64,000 bases of DNA. Origin: Pseudoips prasinana (lineage: Eukaryota > Arthropoda > Insecta > Lepidoptera > Nolidae). Shown piece after piece: positions 32,346-42,800 of this stretch. Position 1 is the first letter of the stretch. Every line of letters starts with the position of its first letter. The stretch spans positions 17,353,501 through 17,417,500 of the forward strand of contig OX621242.1 in NCBI GenBank assembly GCA_951640165.1, written 5' to 3'. The notes below the pieces were generated by a model. The model was not told the DNA's origin, did not search any database, and saw only the letters and a program-made list of their open reading frames with translations. Made by a program: the position numbers and the translations under genes.

Positions 32346-32399
32346 GATTGATTTTCCTTAGTGCGGGCGTTGTCTTTTAAATATATAATATATATTTAT

Positions 32400-32442
32400 A
32401 AACCATTAGCATTATACATATTATGTATAATGCTAATGGTTT
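32400..32442. repeat. Perfect palindrome, 21-bp arms
   Basis: Left arm 32400-32420 begins 'aaaccattagcattat' and the right arm 32422-32442 mirrors it, with a one-base centre. Confidence 0.93.
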
Positions 32443-32831
32443 CATGGTAAATGTTTGTAATGTGCTTTAAGGTACCATTTCCTTACAGCCTTTCGCTTTC
32501 TATAAGAAAAATGTATTTTTAGATCAGTTAAGCACTTTTTGGCGTTATTCATTACAAATAAATGTACGTGTTTTTCTCTTTATAATATTTTGTTATATAC
32601 ATTAAGTACATGTAGAAGTATATACTCGTATAGTGGGCCCTGCGTAACCTCTGTATATTAGGCTGTACAGAAACAGGACTCGTATATAGCTTTGACTACA
32701 ATATGTATACCATTCTAACTACATCGAAGTATATATAACATTAACCCAAATTGTAATATTTTAAAGAGTTATAGTATCTGATCGTAATGTCGATCAGATG
32801 TTACAATTACTACATGCAAACATAATATTTA
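32443..32831. other. No gene seen
   Basis: AT-rich unassigned DNA. Confidence 0.4.
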
Positions 32832-32951
32832 CAAAAAAAAAAACCGGCCAAGTACGAGTCGGACTCACGCATGGAGGGTACCACTATCCACCACCGTACC
32901 ATTATCTATAAAACGAGCAAAATATTCACGGGTATGGGAGCCCCCTTAAAT
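32832..32951 (+). repeat. Short interspersed repeat Z, 5' half
   Basis: Opens 'aaaccggccaagtacgagtc' and reaches 'gtatgggagcccccttaaa'. Its 3' half is 4.4 kb away at 37387. The type is well known in Lepidoptera and other insects; its class is unclear. Confidence 0.78.
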
Positions 32952-32968
32952 AAAATTAAAAGTAAAAA

Positions 32969-34658
32969 AAAATCCTTGTATGTGGTGATTTTAATATGAA
33001 CATTTTAGCAGATTCACCTGAAATAAACATATTTCTATCTGTATTTCGGTCCTTTAACCTTAAATGCTTGTTCTCTGAGGCCACGAGAGTCACACCCACA
33101 TCTGCTACTTGCATTGATAACATAATTACCAACTTTGATGTCTCTGAGAAGTGTTTGGTGGCTGGTGTTCGCTCTGACCATAAATGCCAAATAGTAAAGA
33201 TAAAAAATGAGATAAATATAAATAAACAAAAAATTAGTTTTAGACCATTAACAAAATCTAATTTGGGAAAGTTCAGTAACAACCTGGAGAATAGTTTGTG
33301 CCATCTATTGCCAAACAAAAGTAAGCCTAACGATATGTACACTACATTATTCCACGGTATTTGCAAAGAATTTAATAAAGCTTGTAAAATAAAAAACATA
33401 ACGGTTGACAGTAATAAGATAAAATTTAGTTCTTGGGCAACTCAAGGCATTAGACTGAGTAGAGATTTTTTATATGAGTTGTATGACAGAAGGTCCTATA
33501 ACCCTGATGTCAATTTCATTAATAATGTTAGAAATTATTCAAAAATTTTTAAAAAGGTTTGCATTCAAGCTAAATCTTTATGTATAAGAGATAAAATTAA
33601 AAAATCTGATAATAAAATAAAATCAGCTTGGCAAATAATTAATACTGAAACTGGTAAAAGTAGATCAAGAGATCAAACATTAGTATTGAATATTGGTGAT
33701 GAACTGGTTTCAGACAAGCTTACCATTGCCAATTTTTTAGCTGCTTTTTTTGCAAATATACCCGTGGATATTACTAAGTGTCTCGCATCATCACCAGATG
33801 TGGCTGAACTCTTTTTAAATCAAAGCGTAAATCAAACTGTACCTAACTTTAGTTTTAAATCCGTAACAAGTGATGATATTATAAAAGCTTTTAAGAGTAT
33901 TAAAAGGAAAGGCACAGAAGATTTGTGGGGACTGTCTGTTAAAGCAATTGAATCAATCATACTAAACATTGCTACAATTCTTGCAGCCATCTTCAATGGC
34001 TGTATAAGTGATGGTGTCTTTCCCGATTTAATGAAAATAAGTAAGATAATACCCATTTTCAAGGCAGGTTGTTCAAAAAATGCCACGAATTATAGGCCTA
34101 TCTCAATACTACTAGCTTTAAGTAAAATATTTGAAAAGCTGATGCTCAGCCAAATGTTGTCGCACTTTAACGTGAATGAGATATTGCATAACAAGCAGTT
34201 CGGGTTTACAAGGGGCCGCTCTACTCAGGATGCAGGTTGCACATTAATTAGGTCAATATTGGAGGCTTGGGAGGGATCACAGGATGCGCTGGGAGTTTTC
34301 TGTGATCTCTCTAAGGCTTTCGATTGCGTTGATCATCGTACGCTCGTTGTTAAACTGAAGTACTATGGAATATCTGGCACATCTCTTGATCTTGTGATGT
34401 CCTATTTATCGGGGCGACAACAGATGGTTTCGATAGGCGGTGCCACTTCGGCACGTCATCCTGTGAAAATGGGGGTGCCCCAAGGATCTATATTGGGCCC
34501 ATTTTTATTTCTAGTTTATATAAATGATCTCCCTTATGTGGTAGAGAAAGTATCAGACATAGTTTTGTTCGCTGATGATACTTCGCTCATATTTAAAGTA
34601 AATAGAAAGGATAAAGATCTTATTGAGCATAATAAAACACTCAGCTTTATATCAGAAT
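32969..34658 (+). pseudogene. LINE X ORF2, first part (endonuclease end and reverse transcriptase)
   Basis: The frame is open from 32969. It starts with the endonuclease block 'VCGDFNMN', then the terminal 'RSDHKC' histidine block. The reverse transcriptase follows with 'IIPIFKAG', 'NYRPISIL', 'FGFTRGRST', 'CDLSKAFDCVDH', 'GVPQGSILGPFLF' and the catalytic 'FADDTSLIF'. The reading breaks off in the thumb region where LINE Y is inserted. It is a large, otherwise clean fragment of a jockey/CR1-like protein. The start of the endonuclease and any ORF1 are missing, so the copy cannot act alone. Confidence 0.88.
34654..34658. repeat. Target-site duplication of LINE Y, left copy
   Basis: 'agaat', repeated at 35897-35901. 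Removing LINE Y with one copy leaves LINE X in the same reading frame on both sides. Confidence 0.8.
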
Positions 34659-34987
34659 TATATAAAATTATATAAAAGAACCAAGCATCCTATTTGCAGA
34701 TGATATCTCAATAATTACTTCATGTGATAGTAACTCTAACCCGAATGACAAATTACAAAGCCTATTAGAAGACACAACAACCTGGATGACAGCCCACAAC
34801 TTAGAAATTAACTTTAATAAAACAAAAATAATAACCTTTCACTAGACCTAGACAAAAAAGACAATTAAATGTAAATTTTTCCTACAAAAATAATGAAATA
34901 GAAGTTGTCACCACGGCCACCTTATTAGGAGTCGAAATAGATTCGCATATTAATTGGAAACCTCATGTCGATAAAATAAGAGCCAAA

Positions 34988-35530
34988 TTGTCAAAATTCT
35001 CATATGCATTACGTGAAATTAAGAAAACTACTGACGTAAAAACTGCAGTAGTTACGTATTACGCATATGCACACGCGTGGCTAAAGTATGGTATCATCTT
35101 ATGGGGCAACAGTACTGACGCGCATTCATTATTTGTCTTACAAAAAAAACTTATTAGAATAATAGCAAATATTGACCAACAAGAAAGCTGCAGACCCCAC
35201 TTTCAAGATCAACAAATCCTCACATTACCCAGTATCTACATCTTAGAACTATGCAAATTTGTACGTGCACATCCAGACTTTTACAGCAAAAGAGATGACA
35301 TTCAAAAGAAATATTCATTTAGACACAAAAATAGGCTAAACCTACCTAATTCACAACTAGAAATGCATGCCTCGAGTACCCTAGTTATGTCCATAAAAGT
35401 ATACAATAAGTTACCTGAAAATATAAGAAACGAAACCAAAATAAAGAGATTCAATTACAAATTAAAACAATTCTTATTAAATAAAACATATTACGATTTA
35501 AGTGAATTTTTCAATGATAAATTAAAATAA
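34988..35530 (+). pseudogene. LINE Y reverse transcriptase C-terminal part
   Basis: A 180-residue open frame covering the post-catalytic region: 'FSYALREIKK', 'YGIILWGNSTDAHSLFVLQK', 'RPHFQDQQILTLPSIYILE' and a final 'KVYNKLPENIR' block, ending naturally at TAA. The part with the catalytic site is out of frame upstream. It closely resembles the minus-strand LINE W at 43 kb in domain order. Confidence 0.82.
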
Positions 35531-35556
35531 ATTAATTAATCCAAAACGAGAATTAT

Positions 35557-35560
<4 letters not shown>

Positions 35561-35599
<39 letters not shown>
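35561..35599. repeat. (AT)n microsatellite
   Basis: Uninterrupted alternating A and T in the LINE Y 3' region. Confidence 0.95.
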
Positions 35600-35601
<2 letters not shown>

Positions 35602-35897
35602 CATGTCTTTTATTATATCAGTTAAACTATTTCACTTATATATTTTATTTAAAACACATTTACAATATTAAAGACACACACACACTCAACATTAGCACTT
35701 AAAGTAACACAAAGTATTCCTGCATAAAAGATGAAAACATTTAGTTATCCATTTAAATATTAATGCGCCCTTCCTCCTCTCTCCTACACTTATGCTGTGC
35801 CCGACAGGGTCTACAAATGATACTTACCAATGTACAACTTACCACCTATTATAAAAACTTTGTAGAACGCAATAAAGTATTGAGTATTGAGTATTGA

Positions 35898-36689
35898 GAA
35901 TGGTTTTCGGCAAATAATCTCTTGTTAAATGCAGGGAAAACTAAATGCATCAGGTTCTCATTGCCGAATGTGACTCAAATTGTACCAACAGTTGCACTTA
36001 ATGCGAAAATATTAGATCTAGTCCCATCGACCGTATTTTTAGGATTGACACTTGATTCAAAATTGCAATGGGGTCCTCAGATTGAAAAGTTAGCAGGTAA
36101 ATTAAGTTCGGCTTCCTATGCTGTCTGGAAAATAAGGCAATTGTCAGATGAACAAACTGCTAGATTAGTGTATTTCGCGTACTTTCGTAGCATTATGTCG
36201 TATGGCATTCTGCTGTGGGGTTCGGCAGCTGACATAGGTACTATTTTTGTATTGCAGAAAAGAGCAGTCAGAGCCATTTATGGTTTAGGCAGTCGCGATT
36301 CTTTGCGAAATTTGTTTAAATAAATAAATATACTTACTGTGCCATCGGAATATATATATCAGAATATAATGTTTGTTAGAAAAAATATTCATAATTATAA
36401 AAAGAAAAGTGAACTGCATAATATAAATACTAGGAATAAAAACAAACTAGCCATGCCAGGCTTTAGAGTAAGCAAAACTAATAAATCATTTTTAGGAAAT
36501 TGTATTAGGTTTTATAACAAGCTTCCTACTCAAATTACTGATCTGCCTGATACAAGTTTTAAAACACATATTAAACGTGTACTTATGGCTAGGGGTTATT
36601 ACACCACTAAAGAGTACATCGATGACAAAGACGTCTGGCTCTCACTTCCTACCTGCACATTGCTCGCTGGAGATCTTGTAGCCATATAG
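35898..36689 (+). pseudogene. LINE X ORF2, C-terminal part
   Basis: Continues the LINE X frame after LINE Y: 'WFSANNLLLNAGKTKCIRFS', 'FLGLTLDSKLQWG', 'YGILLWGSAADIGTIFVLQK' and 'AIYGLGSRDSLRNLFK', then TAA (36321-36323). The same frame goes on with 'INILTVPSEYIYQN' to the natural end at 36689. The related LINE X' at 39 kb reads 'KEVNILTVPS' here, so the stop replaces a glutamate codon. The same TAA is present in the second copy at 51.7 kb. Confidence 0.87.
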
Positions 36690-37386
36690 ACATGACTGAT
36701 CTGCTGTGTTACGTGAACTATCTGTAAATGATTGCTATCATATACTTAATTTAAAATTATTGACTCTGTCTCAAAATGAATAATGTTATTGTTTCGAAGT
36801 TTTTCTTTTGTATACCTAAATATAATCTAAAATAATAAGCATTCAGACAACCGATCGAGCATATATTGTGTTTGCCTACTAAATAATTACTCTAATTGGA
36901 CCAAATCCCGTGTTCATGCCCGCTTGAGTATGTTTCGCCGGACCGTCTCAACTGGGTCGTGTTGAAACCGGTAGTAGATGAACCCACTGAGTTTGTTTCG
37001 CTGGGTCTTCTCAGTTGGGGCGCATTGGATCCGGTGGTAGCATTAAAGCGCGACCGTCGTTATTAACACAAGGTCCGTCATAATAATAATACCTTTAATA
37101 TAGACAGAACCATTGACAATATGTAGTAAAAATATTAGACTTAAACTAGATAATTAAACATAATCTCTTGACAATAACTTGATACGAGCTAGCTAAATAT
37201 CATTTCTGTAATAAAATAAATTTTATAAATGTTTTCATACAAGATGTACCTAAATATCTATGTTACTAGAAATAATATCTAATGTATACAACTATATTAC
37301 TACAAACATGTTCTGACTATTTACAAGCGCTTTTTTAAAGTCTACGTGAGTAAAAACCTTTTTTATTTTTTATTTTTTTTATTTAT

Positions 37387-37568
37387 TTAAATTTTTATTG
37401 TATTTGTTGTTATAACGGCAACAGAAATACATCATCTGCCATGTGAAAATGTCAACTGTCTAACTATCACGGTTCATGAGCTACAGCCTGGTGACAGACG
37501 GACAGACAGACAGCAAAGTCTTAGCAATAGGGTCCCATTTTATCGTTTGGGTACGGAACTCTAAAAAC
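37387..37568 (+). repeat. Short interspersed repeat Z, 3' half
   Basis: 'gttgttataacggcaacaga', 'ctatcacggttcatgagcta' and 'tttgggtacggaactctaaa' are the rest of the repeat begun at 32832. Confidence 0.8.
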
Positions 37569-38872
37569 GGTGTTGTGTTACTTGTCAATCACGGTTCTGA
37601 AACAAAACTTAAAAGTCACTAATTACCCATAGAAGTTAAAACACAAGACAATGTATGTCGACTTAATTCGCCTGTGAATATAGGTATAACTCAAAGCCTA
37701 GATCCCATAAATAGTGTTCGTAACATTTATACTATGTCATTGGCTCTTTCATTAAATTATCAATTTTCTATGTGGTCACAAGGTCAGATAAGTTATGGCA
37801 GGTTAAAAAAACCATCAGTTTTATCGTATTCGATTGAACTCTGAACAGCTGAGAAGTAGGCTAAAGAAAGTGTTTTTGAACTTATTTCAAAGTGATTATT
37901 AAGTTTATTATGTTTTATAAGCATACATCGAGAAGATGCTTTCGTAATACCTTACACGGCACTTAATTCCTACACAATGGTACAAACAATGGTAGAGATA
38001 AGGCTAATGCATATATGTCCACTCCACATTGCAGAATATTCTAAGTGACAGGCGTATGAGTTAGTTTACCAGAATTCATCAGTAAGAGAGGAAAGATCGG
38101 CAGAGCATGAGTCGTAGAAAATGGTTAGTTGCCTACTGGTTTGCATAAAAAATATCTTAAGGACAAAGATCATAGTTAGTTTGACAAAAACAGACGCTGT
38201 GTTAAGAAGACTTCGTCGTAACATTCAGAAAGTTGAGAAAAGAGACCAAGACCCCAACAGATTGTGGTGTGTTTACGTCGCGGATTGTCTATTATGATCA
38301 TGATCATTGTAATTCTGGAAAATTGAATGCTCAGTAACCATCGTGCAGTTGGTCCTTCTCATTACTCTAACTATACTCAATACTATACTATACTCAACTG
38401 CTATACTCAACCTGTGGCCCGCCAGGCCTATGGCCAATCTGCAGTTACCAATTAATTCATTAATAAAGTAACTACATCGTTAACTTAAAATTAAGTAGGT
38501 ATTATTTAGGACGTAAATATTTTTTGCTTTCTGCCCTCGACAACATGAATGCAACGTGTTTGTGGCCCCTATAAAAAAGAAGTTGAGTAGCTATGGCTGC
38601 TGCTGTTCGCGTATATATGCGTATATATGGGGCCCATCCTGTGCAATCACGAGAGTCCAAATATGATTTCGGATACACTTGAGCACCTTTGTAACATTTT
38701 ATGTTACAAAGGTGCCCTATATATGTGTATCTATATGTATAGTGTAAAATATGTCATAAATGAAAAAATAGAGGCAAAGAACAGTCTTATTTCTTAGTTC
38801 TTCTTAAGGCTCTCCTGGTTTCACCGGCCAGTCTCAACGTCTTAGTCCGGAGATGGAGGAGGATTTATCTAT
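37569..38872. other. No gene seen
   Basis: Unassigned DNA apart from the palindrome at 38683-38715. Confidence 0.45.
38683..38715. repeat. Perfect short palindrome
   Basis: 'gcacctttgtaacat' and 'atgttacaaaggtgc' (15 bp) around TTT. Confidence 0.92.
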
Positions 38873-39622
38873 AAAGTCAAAGTCAAAGTAACTTTATTCC
38901 GTAAAAATTTTACATTTATGTGGAATCGTCAGTTCGTCATATTTTTTTTACCCTACCGTGCAGTGCATGACGTGGCAGCTACTGAGAAACACTGCCAGAA
39001 AACTCAGTAGGAATCCTTTTTTAAAATAAAATATACTTAAGATTAATTACAATAATGTGTGTTGACTCAGAACAACTCCATCCCAAGCACTTTTATCACT
39101 TAAATAATATGAAATTTTGTAATATGCCCTGCTACACAATTTGGCTTTAATAATTCGTTTAAACTTATTCGTAGACAATTCTCTAATATCATTGGGAAGT
39201 TTGTTATAAAATCTTATACATTGCCCCATAAAAGAGTTACTTATTTTGTGGAGACGGGTAGTATGCAGTATGAGATTATTCTTATATCTAGTATTTACAT
39301 TATGTGTATCGCTCCTTTTACAGAAGGAATCAATATTTTTATGCACATATAGTAAGTTTTCATATATATACTGAGATGGTACAGTTAGAATGTTGACCTC
39401 TTTGAATTTTTCTCTTAGAGACACTCTCGGGCCAAGATTATAGATAGCTCTTACAGCTCTTTTTTTGCAATATAAATATGGTGTTAATGTCAGCAGAGCT
39501 ACCCCAGAGAAGAATTCCATAGGACATTACACTATGAAAATAACTGAAATAAACCATTCTAGCTGTGTCAACATCAGTCAGCCGTCTAATAGTTTTCACT
39601 GCATATGCTGCAGAACTTAATT
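38873..39622 (-). pseudogene. LINE X' 3' part (relative of LINE X)
   Basis: On the minus strand it runs 'KLSSAAYAVKTIRRL', 'YGILLWGSSADINTIFILQK', a frameshift in an A run near 39465, then 'RAVRAIYNLGPR', 'KEVNILTVPSQYIYEN' and a natural stop at 39047. The tail is repeated 'tttgac' at 38873-38890. It is 5' truncated to the C-terminal quarter. It aligns with LINE X but is clearly diverged, so it is a sister family or an older copy. Confidence 0.83.
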
Positions 39623-39735
39623 TATATAAGTATGTATTTACCAAAAAAAAAGTAGTACAGTTATTTGGTTTCCACAGTACAAGTTCTTAGTTAGGGATCA
39701 GATGACCGTGTGTAAATAATGTCCCAGAATATTAT
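39623..39735 (+). mobile_element. SINE (main family), 3' part
   Basis: 'tatataagtatgtatttacc', 'tttggtttccacagtacaag', 'gatcagatgaccgtgtg' and 'gtcccagaatatt'. The head is missing; the break coincides with the LINE X' 5' end. Confidence 0.8.
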
Positions 39736-40207
39736 TATTAGTGTTTGTAGTCTTCAAACTGGTTGTTAGATGTAGCTAAATTTAAAATGTGTTGCATATT
39801 TTGTAAAGACGGGATTTGTGTATAACAAATGAATGCGTTCTGTAGTTATTGTATGTTCCATACATTGTTAACCACTTCAGTTTTAAACTTGACTTATTGA
39901 AACCGCATGACGCAATCAAATGAGAAAAGGTCAAGCGTAATTCTGACTCAAACGCCCCGTGTTCCGTGTATTCTTCAGAAATAACAATAATATTATGTTT
40001 ATACCTGTTTGTATAAAACGTATTATAACACTAACTTTCTATTTGTTGTTATTTGATGATAAAAAAACCGTGTTAGAAAGACATATCGTTCTTTTTAATT
40101 TGAGACATCTGTTGGCGAGATCTGGGGAAGAAAGGTCTTAGAGTGGCTAGCAGTAGCTAGCTAGCTAATTAATTATCACATTGCTTATGTCGTAATGTTA
40201 AGAGTAC
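39736..40207. other. No gene seen
   Basis: Unassigned DNA. The short frame at 39959-40141 has no recognisable features. Confidence 0.4.
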
Positions 40208-40335
40208 ATTCATCATATCAGCCGAAAGACGTCCACTGTTGGGCAAAGGCCTCCCCCAAGGATCTCCACAATGGCCAGTCCTGCACTGCCCGCATCCAGC
40301 GGCTTCCCGCGACCCTTGCAAGATCGTCGGTCAAA
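40208..40335 (-). repeat. 3' end of a common moth repeat
   Basis: Plus-strand 'cagccgaaagacgtccactg', 'ggcaaaggcctcccccaagg' and 'cgacccttgcaagatcgtcg' are the reverse of the 'cctttgcccagcagtgg' type end. It is probably a LINE or SINE tail. Confidence 0.65.
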
Positions 40336-40791
40336 AATTACATGACGTCATTTTAATGTTCATTTTACTTACTTAATTTTTAATTATAACTTTAATGTAT
40401 GTATTTGAAATTGCTGCCATTTTTAGCTGCGTTATTAATTTATTCATACATACAACAAAACCGTAACCAAAAATAGACAATCATAGCGATGGAAGCACTG
40501 TTATTTGACCTTACCTACATATTGGCTCTTTATAATAATGAAGGCCTTTCTCAATCAGTCATACGGTACCAATGCTCCAATAGCACAATTTATTACAATT
40601 TTTTATTGTTTTGTGTAAAAAATCCTGTAACATAACAGTAATAGCAACCTAATAACATCTCAATTTTAGTACCTGATTGAGTATATGGCATGTCAAACTA
40701 ATCAGTAAAAGCACTTGTTCTTCTATTTCTACACTTCATTTTTTTGTAAATATTACCACTACAAGTTTTTCCTAGTCCATTATATTTAGTA
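40336..40791. other. No gene seen
   Basis: AT-rich unassigned DNA. Confidence 0.4.
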
Positions 40792-41115
40792 CTAGCTGTG
40801 CCCGCGACTTCGTCCGCGTTTTAATTAGTTTATTTTTTTTTATTTTTTTTTTTCAAAAATAAAAGACTTTTCTAAAATAAAAGTAGCCTAAGTTACTCCT
40901 TATTACATCAGCTATCTGCCAATAAAAGTCCCGTTAAAATCGGTCCAGCCATTTCAGAGATTAGCCGGAACAAACAGACAGACAGACAGACAAAAATTTT
41001 AAAAAAATATATTTTGGAGTATGTACCGTATAAATATTCATATACATGTAGTAAAAATCGGTTATTTCAATATTACAAACAGACACTTCAATTTTATTTA
41101 TTTGTATAGATGTAT
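40792..41115 (+). repeat. RTE-like repeat, copy 4
   Basis: 'actagctgtgcccgcgactt', 'aaaatcggtccagccatttc', a (cagA)n stretch and a 'tgtatagatgtatagat' end. Same general design as 20866 but a different subfamily. Confidence 0.7.
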
Positions 41116-41269
41116 AGATTGGAGTAATGAAGCTTCGCAGAAATTTGAACCAACTTTAAAGGAAGGGTGTTTTTAATTTGAGTGTAAAAATGCTCTAAAT
41201 ACAAACTTGGTTATGAATCTTCTATTAAGTAGTACCTACTTCCCTAAATAAATAACTTGTTGCGTGGTT

Positions 41270-41485
41270 GGTGACGGGCCGGTTGGTTTTTGGTAAATGC
41301 ACGCTACAGATCTTGGGTTCGATTCCCACCTAGGATAGATATTTGAGTGCATGGATATGTCTATCTGTCCTGTGTCTGGGTGTAACTATCTACGAAAACT
41401 AGTATCTGGTTTCCATACTATAAGCTCTGCTTAGTTTGGGATCAGATGGTCGTGTATGAATAATGTTCCAGGATATTATTATTAT
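41270..41485 (+). mobile_element. SINE (main family), near complete
   Basis: 'gacgggccggttggtttttg', 'gggttcgattcccacctagg', 'tttgggatcagatggtcgtg', 'gttccaggatatt' and an ATT tail. Confidence 0.88.
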
Positions 41486-41639
41486 ATTATAAGAATTTAG
41501 CCGCAGTGAAGCACAAAAGGTAGTTAGCACGTGTGAACTGCAAATAATTGCACTAAACTGCACGTATAATGCATTTTGTATGCACTGGGGATAAATTATG
41601 TTATATATCTAGAAGGATACCTTACTGACAAATCCTAAA

Positions 41640-41872
41640 TATCCTGGAACATTATTCACGCACGGCCACCTGATCCCAAACTAAGCAGAGCTTGTACTAT
41701 GGAGATCAGACAACTGATATATAAACATATACTACTTTTAAATAATCACAACCCGACTCAGGACTAATAGACATGTTCATGCACATAAATATCTGTCCTG
41801 GGTGGGAATCGAACCTACGACTTGCGGCATGATAGAGTAGCATTTACCAACCACGCCAACCGGTTCGCCAAA
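41640..41872 (-). mobile_element. SINE (main family), minus strand, near complete
   Basis: Plus-strand 'gccacctgatcccaaactaa' through 'gtgggaatcgaacctacgac' to 'accacgccaaccggttcgcc'. It forms an inverted pair with 41270-41485. Confidence 0.88.
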
Positions 41873-42430
41873 CTATCTATATTTTATAATTAAGAAACAT
41901 GGTAGCGAAACAAATTTATATCTTTTACAATTTTTCCTCCACCACTTCAAGAAATTGACGTGGTTTCCTCGAAATTAATAGCAACATGTATTTCTTTTTA
42001 ATTTAACTTGGACGTAAACATAGTGCAGCTCGTATACCTACATGTGATAAATATGAACGCACGACGCGCGGACGGTAACGGTGACAGTAAAAGTTAAGGT
42101 CACCACTTGGTCATAAGTTCAATATGTCGAATATCCATCTGAATAAAGGACTACACGTATAATTAATCATTGTAGTTTTATTATTGAAATGTTTAGCCTC
42201 ACGGAACAAGCGTATTAATCAGCCGATTTGAAAACATTATTGTATGATAACTTGACTACCAAAACGAGGGTCATGATTTTGACCGTCTTTCAGTGGCGTT
42301 ATAGCTATAGAATACGATTTCAATCGGGTTAGCTTGCATATAACAGTTAAATACATGCATTACTGTCAATACCGAAATACTCTCGTCTTAATTTGACTAT
42401 AATTTTCATAAAGATTTAACAAGGCATTAG
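41873..42430. other. No gene seen
   Basis: Unassigned DNA. Confidence 0.4.
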
Positions 42431-42449
42431 GTGCGGGCTTTACTTAGAC

Positions 42450-42735
42450 ATAAAGCTTTCGGAGTTAGCGAGGCCCAAAACTGCCCAAAAGTAATTTATG
42501 GGTAGTGGGTAGTAGTGTTAAAATAAACTTCCAACTTAGATTAATGATTGGGACATATCTCCGATCATCATCTTTTTTACGTTATTAAAAAAGTAAGAAA
42601 TCTGAATATAAATAAGAGACATACCTAAATACTAGGAATAAATACAAAGATTATGGAGTTAGCGATGTTAAAAGTAATTTATGGGAAGGAGTATAAGACG
42701 TTACGAAATACTTCCAACTTATATTACTGACTTGT
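42450..42735. repeat. Diverged duplication of about 80 bp
   Basis: 'ggagttagcgaggcc' then 'aaaagtaatttatgggtag' then 'cttccaacttagatta' recurs at 42655-42726 as 'ggagttagcgatg', 'aaaagtaatttatgggaag' and 'cttccaacttatatta'. Confidence 0.65.
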
Positions 42736-42795
42736 GTAACACAACAATCAGAAGAAGGCTCCTAATAGAATTGAACCTATCACTAACGGTTACTA

Positions 42796-42800
42796 TAGTA
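42796..42800. repeat. Possible target-site duplication of LINE W
   Basis: 'tagta', also at 45570-45574 on the other side of LINE W. Short, so only suggestive. Confidence 0.5.

Larger units (their letters stand above)
34659..35896 (+). mobile_element. LINE Y inserted in LINE X
   Basis: 5'-truncated element of 1,238 bp. Its frame starts near the catalytic block ('SILFADDISIIT' at about 34684-34720). It has a break near 34843 (TAG) and then a clean frame 34988-35530 with 'YGIILWGNSTD' and 'ILTLPSIYILELCKF'. The 3' end is a 7-base tandem repeat 'gtattga' (about 35876-35896), as in CR1-like elements. An AT microsatellite lies at 35561-35599. The sequence differs clearly from LINE X, so it is a separate family. 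Confidence 0.87.
32952..37386 (+). mobile_element. LINE X, copy 1, inserted in repeat Z and itself split
   Basis: 5'-truncated LINE whose first residues are the end of an endonuclease and which ends in a T-rich tail near 37386. 'ttaaat' occurs at both borders (32946-32951, 37387-37392) and may be the target duplication. The 3' untranslated region (36690-37370) contains two diverged copies of a 'gtttcgc...ccggt(a/g)gtag' unit. A second copy of the last 1.2 kb is at 50647-51856 on the other strand. Confidence 0.85.

Noticed and set aside
35561..35599. The AT run as a regulatory or origin-like site
   Set aside because: It is a simple microsatellite in a LINE 3' region.
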